A stretch of 15,814 bases of DNA, taken from the NCBI GenBank assembly GCA_021635425.1, contig JAJWOJ010000015.1:1-15814 (forward strand), written 5' to 3'. The DNA comes from Clostridiales bacterium (lineage in GTDB: Bacteria > Bacillota > Clostridia > Christensenellales > Borkfalkiaceae). Made by a program: the position numbers and the translations under genes. Every line of letters starts with the position of its first letter. Position 1 is the stretch's first letter. This document shows positions 15,401 to 15,814 of this stretch, piece by piece. Under the pieces are notes generated by a model. That model searched no databases, was not told the origin of the DNA, and worked only from the letters and a program-made list of their open reading frames with translations.

Positions 15401-15814
15401 CTTGGAATTTTATCAGAAAGAGCATTTTATCGCTATGACGGGCAAGGGCGCAGGATATTCCCGACTCGAAAGTTTCGACCGACCTGAAATGAAAGAGATT
15501 CTTTCCCGAAAATGCGAGAAGCGTACCGAATGGAAAGGCACGGGAAAAGGCGTATCCGGGCTTTCTACCATGTCGGATAAAGACGTGGTGGAAAAGGCAA
15601 GCACGGCGAAAAACGGCGAAAAGTTCAAGGCGTTGTATTCGGGTGTGGACTTGCAGAACAACCATTCCAATTCGGATATGTCGCTTATGAATCTTCTTGC
15701 TTATTGGTGCAACGGCGACAAGGAACAGATGCTCCGTATCTTTGCAACGAGCGGCTTATTCAGACCGAATAAATCGCCGGACTATTACGAGGGAACGGCA
15801 ATCAAAGCCTTGCG
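3492..15814 (+). CDS. Giant polyvalent protein: methylase-helicase fused to primase-polymerase (3' end outside window)
   Basis: A single frame of 4107 codons with no stop, still open at the window edge. Domain order by residue: ArdC/LtrC-like N-terminus (20-95); MutS-I-like (252-342); acidic linker (343-452); LtrC-family conserved block (472-572); DUF7007-like (895-985); N6-adenine methylase (1080-1356); SF2/SNF2 helicase (1860-2450); coiled coils (about 2458-2518 and 2603-2664); second MutS-I-like (2711-2795); DUF3849-like (3276-3375); a GDWEQGRY domain (3440-3493); three tandem repeats (3504-3812); NrS-1-like primase-polymerase (3838-4010); helicase-binding domain (4040 onward). Residues 1 to about 2700 equal a typical Clostridial ICE helicase-methylase, normally a complete protein; the rest is extra. 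The start is TTG 3492, because AAAGGAGG (3473-3480) is 11 bases away while ATG 3501 is 20 away. Likely roles, from family knowledge, are protecting, remodelling and priming replication of element DNA in the cytoplasm. It could also yield a second product from ATG 11616. Confidence 0.92.
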   Translation, partial: MSEMKRLSDRNRAIQEMLTSGEGLKTFYRFVANNPHIALHDACQIVIERPSASICFSFEEWNAQGRRVTKGRKGIPYYDNDGSKHFVFDVSDTHGDNRYRRSINPVKKILDGLDLVNGTEIAGSNRGDYRIMLSGVVNYLGQNEFFTEDEDRNRLIAEGATYLLYSTTGFPKDRGITLKGYPYGLSENADLFREILKTTEVLQQDINDAVANKQSEVPVIDDTEEETVTDEPVIPKSDETPVKTQEESSVTPFYRRYLQVQRDNPDSIVAYRMGDFYEIMGEKAEQAANILGLTLTGRNVGLPERVPMCGFPYHVTETYLEKLLVQSSVVVVEGENEPIKILSRAEALGQTDETKKPKPELIESDDDEPNPFDTEQELTDEEQPDYVGEIDTRFPITDDYGDEDDDPDEEDWNEAEESDYNGDEETVDYDYEEEKQAKKEEKSEKKGRPIWERRNKPSRQKSFFDELEPKTAEEELTEYILKGGSNVSGSKIRIYDEYQKNPYEQDFVRFLSKEYGVGGRGGPDGIDEMHDGKGIRFSKKNKETGETIAVSLKWEQAAVKIANLIDEDNYLNEEEAKEYATLVRFRNERKSANGDDELVKIMARQIVEYGTAHTYCEKYSDYPGFLEEGLIFFSQHTEEIIKEVEKYDEVISAANTNYPYLSISFKLPYCPVWQAREERIRQREERVKDYVDRFTRQCADGYKPSNEKNVVLTVTADDLPENEFLFLKDYRDEFTKYCLKQKGVENVDLSMQRIEITFDRRYIESLIAGNEQTPEERGRIRKIANGIISEGIRESTEGNYCAFFDELKEHEEFARIHRKEIAEELCRREEVSDVEMNDDGFDVNYYTQYLWNYKDEPESGEETTRKHEHQGTVTKFNRFKELTETDRVFAEEFFSKDMSEPYDSPWGEVQSCTVIKNGIYFVSTAGHGGIMIPQILAPHILSAEALSEGFIEQGYYCYEEDADKNVPLRELYDKGILKRDNDYFTSSYVNTDRPDMKGRYIQFNELTDEEKDKFYEDWDKILNESLAHWNTQYWQAHESVETNTTIVRDLDEEEDAEWDSRIESGELKPIENGNTDLTEIGFDQSELGGAKQRFKNNVEAIKLVNRLHRENRAATAEERKVLSGYVGWGGLAQAFDEHNTAWQKEYAELKNVLTDEEYAAAKGSVLNAHYTSKEVIGGIYRALLQFGVKGNNRILEPAMGTGNFFGFMPKEISDGAHLYGVELDRITGRIATKLYPQARIQIKGFEETCFQDNSFDLMVTNVPFGGYGVFDPDYNKHHFLIHDYFIAKGIDKIKPNGLMAVITSKGTLDKLNPSVRKYIADRAELIGAVRLPNTAFKKTANTEVVTDILFFRKREEAINANVEKTEWLSTGKTEEGFEVNNYYLKHPEMVLGTFAKETGLYGAEDVTVKPDGRELSEAINEAISRLPKDFYINPEYTEEADAKEEVEVDYDVKPMNLKAVNGKVYMRVGDRMVEQPLPPFPKDAYQRIADMIDLRKQLRYVLDIQVEGCSDEILEREQRKLNAQYDRFVKRFGNVNGKTNARLFKPDGDSALLFACENVSEDEETVTKADIFFKRTIRPYTAVTSTDDCFEALQISKNERGAVDISYIEELTKKDYDTVLSELGNAVFRNPVAVNPEDKYSGFETAEEYLSGRVVDKLQTAERYRQDFPDLIDYDKNVAALKEVQPAPIKASDIAVRIGTSWIDKEIYKDFFCQLIDMPYYMRDGIELYYNKHDSSWRVDRTTSYARNYRSMKITNVYGTSRANAYRLFEDCLNQRFTQIYDTVLDEDGREKRVLNQSETVAAREKQNKIKEAFKDWIFASPGRRDELEAIYNRLFNQIKLPKYDGGYLKFPEMNPAIELRPHQKDAVHRIITSGNALLHHIVGSGKTFTICAAAMKLRQYGLAKKPMIAVPNHLVQQWANQFRLLYPTAKLLIATKDDLDKDHREQFVSKVAMGDWDAVIIAQSSFAKINVSSERQIRKIQEEIESIERSIEMQWENSNAPSGSVKNLERIKKNREAQLKKLLDESKKDNVLIFEKLGVDYLFVDEADAYKNLFLFTKMNNVAGISNAASARASDLQLKIEYINELHGGDKGVVFATGTPISNSMTEMFTMQTYLQKQTLERLGINYFDAWAADFGETVTALELAPSGKGYRARTRFAKFTNLPELLTLYHSFADVKTDVKLEVPEAERKVVTIKPTDTVIELTEQIAERADRIYGGGVDPHIDNMLKVTGDGKKLALDPRCIDPMMADENDSKLNYCAENVFEEWQSSAEIKGTQLVFCDLSTPKKAYSDYEYGKDFDAYNDLKHKLVERGIPEEQIAFIHDANTDKQKQDLFDKVNAGTIRVLIGSTEKCGAGTNVQKRLVALHHLDAPYRPRDFTQRDGRGIRQGNMNKSVRIYTYATERTFDSYSYQILENKQRFISQIEKGDMTVREADDIDETTLSYAEIKAITSANPKIKRKMELDMEMARLRDLESRYKKELYALQDKIRKEFPEQIQRQELYLERVRKDIELIRANYKPDTFEINVGGTVYSESVENGKKNGGLALMDALFHNKTDTVVAEYCGFKISLNPLELLTNERSITLSGAGQYRMDIGESASGNLTRLENFVKEFAEREERAVKRLEATKADFEVAKEQVTVPFEHKEKIILLNEELSELNAELDLNKRDEVVIDDGEENEQAETGDNYTALPQIREQPTAPAKKIKKRRAKMTESLYRQYKQIENQNPESLVFSVKNGEYTCFGKTAEEIIVLSDMSPDYFKAENGEVKMLTISEKDFQDFANVLTDAGFKISLFDEPEEEKAFIDETDKVAEMQVDLLPDYTVTGEQMHEYGYTWDGMLPVRVRTARVLYAAGVELHKLNRNDTDSLVEDDKFEDTDSLYGVEKPDWEEFISSEKGKAYLTAWRSVVESAGVVINEEMSYVDAGYADPISDRFYEERKAIEKALHGELAPSEEAKPFIKPLLENYHKRFPLDLLYEHYGWDNDSVYTALAENISDPVLNEYAIDTVNDINFDEFMDEKLEEIHWLSRLGDEDDKFEDIVCDLKPEFEDSYFNKSDENYPYDEWYDDFAEEKLKPYLEEKLQKSGYKPINGILQEESQSYSERVRESVEKEFDEFKASVTAKPAEDIFYHNYEIHVKTELMETIESYDFDEEYLRALYEEVDHGGILQNLYDDFIGSEYASVNTGEDTVDFIRGYCDHYHSDVISEFFAKDNTVYFGKDEEDTAFYYFKDKLSVDTLARIQEQADEYIVAAPVCYMATDSLEEKNITFLKLERDIDEPELNLGVDAARFAMKAAYNRKLPLEATGINRNCRLDVEKGIGENFDGLHLNTDFIKDLFALYGEERMNYVLANTVQELDYDGRFSPDNKAWAKTFTVNNSKDDRRLFTVQSHPAVVDGFISSYRKYVKTFKEQSDKEDKEELDNQNTQDYTKVTARGDKVVNMKKDGNGREIAIIDRTERANKDFVVAIGYHTETGDWEQGRYGFDTLQKAEQWREAEYGAGKQNQNEIRYLKVRVATDALIKQYPTSSLFRMPTSGEYAGYAYYIFNDKIKQSRQITDLRSDSRELCYELSVRPEQEIELRKKGDDEDRIVLTAEQFVKAVDGTANKDYETQGNTDKKWLNTSVPQEAFRKEYDNSVLFVMPNKEDFGGLSYFIPSGFIGEDKASNDGRILIRLPEDFTVKAQSRDGDRKEEFTAYDFNQICHNTTADDYKFQKRENAQEGGTSGEWNYVSVPEKSKIAEYEESTLFRMPDGEYQDFCYYIPNKCVKENEEKGTIRLSLHNDFTVRLANNKGEEKVTVELNAKEFVEAVKGKDASAYGAEYKKPGEEQKSAFAEREKTLRDCVPDEMKARPNWVAVKTWWNEAKGRVEKRPINCNTGDYAESDNPATWTSFENALKYARENGATTVAYALDGKDKIACIDLDRCYREGEQPSAFVDEILSKCGKTYVELSLSGNGLHIFGKTEGMDLRSFSKDGDLEFYQKEHFIAMTGKGAGYSRLESFDRPEMKEILSRKCEKRTEWKGTGKGVSGLSTMSDKDVVEKASTAKNGEKFKALYSGVDLQNNHSNSDMSLMNLLAYWCNGDKEQMLRIFATSGLFRPNKSPDYYEGTAIKAL
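3549..3776 (+). other. ArdC/LtrC-like N-terminal domain of the giant protein
   Basis: Residues 20-95. The pattern ...ERPSASICFSFEEWNAQGR, RVTKGRKGIPYYD, HFVFDVSDT matches the N-terminal block of ICE helicase-methylases ('AQRPdAT...WN...V.RG.KGIAL...RYVFDvsDT'), which is related to the ssDNA-binding N-domain of ArdC antirestriction proteins. It probably binds transferred single-stranded DNA; this is family inference. Confidence 0.7.
4245..4517 (+). other. MutS domain I-like module (copy 1)
   Basis: Residues 252-342. FYRRYLQVQRDNPDSIVAYR, MGDFYEIMGEKAE, LTLTGRN, VPMCGFPYH and a final VVVVEGEN reproduce the whole MutS domain I signature, including the MGDFYE block. In MutS this domain carries the Phe-x-Glu mismatch wedge, and the F-Y-E of the motif is present. 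No MutS ATPase follows, so it is a detached DNA-binding module inside a mobile-element protein. Confidence 0.8.
4518..4847 (+). other. Acidic low-complexity linker
   Basis: Residues 343-452 are dominated by Asp and Glu (for example DDYGDEDDDPDEEDWNEAEE) and end in a basic patch (EKKGRPIWERRNKPSRQK). It is probably disordered. Acidic stretches can mimic DNA or bind basic partners; here nothing beyond composition supports that. The GAA/GAC-rich DNA creates several shadow ORFs on both strands. Confidence 0.7.
4905..5207 (+). other. LtrC-family conserved block
   Basis: Residues 472-572. It contains ELTEYILKGGSNVSGSKIRI, FLSKEYGVGGRGG, GKGIRFSKKN and a W...AAVKIANLI ending. This block precedes the methylase in ICE helicase-methylases ('eYll.GS...gGK.RI...f...EYGiGG'). 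Its function is not known to me. Confidence 0.65.
6174..6446 (+). other. DUF7007-like domain
   Basis: Residues about 895-985. DSPWGEVQSCTVIKNGIYFV, STAGHGGIMI and EQGYYCYEEDAD resemble the 'SPWG.pq....i..GI.fVsT.sHGG......W.EED' signature of a domain found in many polyvalent proteins of mobile elements. Its role is unknown. Confidence 0.55.
6729..7559 (+). other. N6-adenine DNA methyltransferase domain
   Basis: Residues 1080-1356. GYVGWGGL (about 1124) precedes motif I EPAMGTGNFFG (1196-1206), which binds S-adenosylmethionine. Motif IV is N1261-V-P-F-G rather than the usual (N/D)PPY/F, followed by HDYFIAKGIDKIKPNGLMAV and ITSKGTLD. The NVPFG form is characteristic of ICE helicase-methylases. 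The likely substrate is adenine in element DNA, giving protection from host restriction; whether the variant motif IV is active cannot be judged from sequence. Confidence 0.85.
9069..10841 (+). other. SF2/SNF2-type helicase domain
   Basis: Residues 1860-2450. ELRPHQKDAV (Q-like motif), Walker A HIVGSGKT (1881-1888), IAVPNHLVQQW (Ia), Walker B FVDEADAYKN (D2046-E-A-D2049), motif III ATGTPISNS (2097-2105), motif V GSTEKCGAGTN (2348-2358) and motif VI QRDGRGIRQGN (2380-2390). All catalytic residues including both arginines of motif VI are present, so ATPase activity is expected. A coiled-coil insertion (about 1978-2030) lies between motif Ia and Walker B, as in relatives. Confidence 0.9.
11603..11618 (+). 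promoter_or_regulatory. Internal Shine-Dalgarno and in-frame ATG inside the giant gene
   Basis: AAGGAG (11603-11608) precedes ATG 11616-11618 by 7 bases, within an A-rich stretch typical of Firmicutes start sites. The ATG is in frame (residue 2709) and falls exactly at a domain boundary, after a Pro/Lys-rich linker (PTAPAKKIKKRRAK) and before the second MutS-I-like module. It could give a separate C-terminal protein of about 1400 residues or more. It may equally be a relic of two genes that fused. Confidence 0.55.
11622..11876 (+). other. MutS domain I-like module (copy 2, divergent)
   Basis: Residues 2711-2795. LYRQYKQIENQNPESLVFSV, KNGEYTCFGKTAEEI aligns without gaps to copy 1 (FYRRYLQVQRDNPDSIVAYR, MGDFYEIMGEKAE); by eye 12 of 33 positions are identical, including YR-Y-Q, NP-S-V and Y...G..AE. 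The MGDFYE core is lost (MGDFYE becomes KNGEYT), so mismatch-wedge chemistry is not expected. Confidence 0.6.
13317..13616 (+). other. DUF3849-like domain
   Basis: Residues 3276-3375. ARFAMKAAYNRKLPLEATGI, NRNCRLDVEKGI, then ALYGEERMNYVLANTVQELD and YDGRFSPDNKAWAK match the DUF3849 pattern of ICE proteins ('A...Er.......s...N..C...I', 'yG.eRv..VLAnTvq..dGRiS..Nk.WA'). In other elements it is often part of smaller proteins. Function unknown. Confidence 0.6.
13809..13970 (+). other. GDWEQGRY domain (function unknown)
   Basis: Residues about 3440-3493. KDFVVAIGYHTETGDWEQGR, YGFDTLQKAEQWREAEY recalls the 'DYVVA.GYD...G.WgqG.Y...l..A' segment common in ICE accessory proteins. It is a short alpha/beta domain with no catalytic motif that I can see, directly before the triple repeat. 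Confidence 0.45.
14001..14927 (+). repeat. Three tandem copies of an unnamed ~95-residue domain
   Basis: Copies lie at residues 3504-3604 (14001-14303), 3614-3705 (14331-14606) and 3722-3812 (14655-14927). Shared pattern: an aromatic start (RYLKVRV / KWLNTSVP / WNYVSVP); SSLFRMP / SVLFVMP / STLFRMP; GYAYYIFN / LSYFIPS / FCYYIPN; then DFTVK or DFTVR in copies 2 and 3; an end with TAEQFVKAVDG / TAYDFNQI / NAKEFVEAVKG and a final D-Y or A-Y. The copies are clearly related in protein but not in DNA, so the duplication is old. The fold and role are unknown to me; an all-beta binding module is a guess. Confidence 0.75.
15003..15521 (+). other. Primase-polymerase (NrS-1-like Prim-Pol) domain
   Basis: Residues 3838-4010. 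NWVAVKTWW, NPATWTSFENALKYA, metal-binding CIDLDRC with D3915 and D3917, ELSLSGNGLHIFGK (SxH-type motif, His3952), then DLEFYQKEHFIAMTGKG with a third acidic residue (Glu3972). This order matches the archaeo-eukaryotic-type primase-polymerases of phages and plasmids, as in phage NrS-1 ('W..f..AL', 'GIDLD.C', 'S.SG.GLH', 'E.Y...rf...TG'). It would synthesise primers and possibly extend DNA. All key residues are present. Confidence 0.82.
15609..15814 (+). other. Helicase-binding domain of the primase, cut by window end
   Basis: Residues 4040 onward. EKFKALYSG, SNSDMSLMNLLAYWCNGDKE, MLRIFATSGLFRP and a final GTAIKAL follow the NrS-1-polymerase helicase-binding pattern ('kF..L..G......S.aD..L...LafW.gGd...idrlfr.SgL.R.kw......Y...ti..AL'). 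In complete relatives an SF3/DUF5906-type helicase or a linker to one follows; that part would lie beyond the window. Confidence 0.75.

Noticed and set aside
3492..15814. CRISPR arrays, tRNA or rRNA genes, insertion sequences, or attachment sites
   Set aside because: I saw no regularly spaced repeats, cloverleaf-like segment, transposase motif or terminal repeats. The whole region is accounted for by one coding frame.

Overview
The window looks like part of an integrative and conjugative element (ICE) or a related mobile element from a Firmicutes/Clostridia-type bacterium. The evidence is strong AGGAGG-type ribosome sites, TTG as well as ATG starts, consensus TTGAAA/TATAAT promoter elements, a LexA-type repressor with a GAAC/GTTC operator, an element-type sigma region 4 protein, and above all the SNF2 helicase/N6-adenine methylase protein (LtrC-like) typical of Clostridial ICEs. 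The host assignment is inference from style, not from a marker gene. All convincing genes are on the + strand; long minus-strand frames are shadows of the giant gene.

Layout. Positions 1-178 hold the tail of an unrecognised gene whose reading frame appears broken by one base. A WYL-domain regulator (227-1204) ends in its own terminator. A consensus promoter with a perfect palindromic operator then starts an operon: a LexA-like self-cleaving repressor (1387-1986), a possible 33-residue overlapping ORF (1979-2080) and a 62-residue Com-like zinc ribbon (2137-2325). Positions 2326-2608 form a structured leader with two overlapping mini-ORFs, mutually exclusive hairpins, two consecutive intrinsic terminators and a hairpin reaching the ribosome site of the next gene. 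A sigma-70 region 4 protein (2609-3043), a short GC hairpin region and a small HTH-like protein (3136-3495) follow.

From 3492 to the right edge (15814) is a single open frame of at least 4107 codons, still open. It begins as the usual ICE helicase-methylase: an ArdC/LtrC-like N-terminus, a MutS-I-like domain, an acidic linker, a DUF7007-like domain, an N6-adenine methylase and an SF2/SNF2 helicase. It continues in frame into about 1400 further residues: a second, divergent MutS-I-like segment preceded by an internal Shine-Dalgarno and ATG, a DUF3849-like domain, three tandem copies of an unnamed domain of about 95 residues, and a phage/plasmid primase-polymerase of the NrS-1 type with the start of its helicase-binding domain.

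Working model (inference): damage or stress sensed by the LexA-like and WYL regulators releases the operon. The leader then gates readthrough into the sigma-like gene and the giant polyvalent protein, which may protect incoming element DNA and help replicate it. The most noteworthy items are the giant fusion with its internal start and triple repeat, and the attenuator-like leader.
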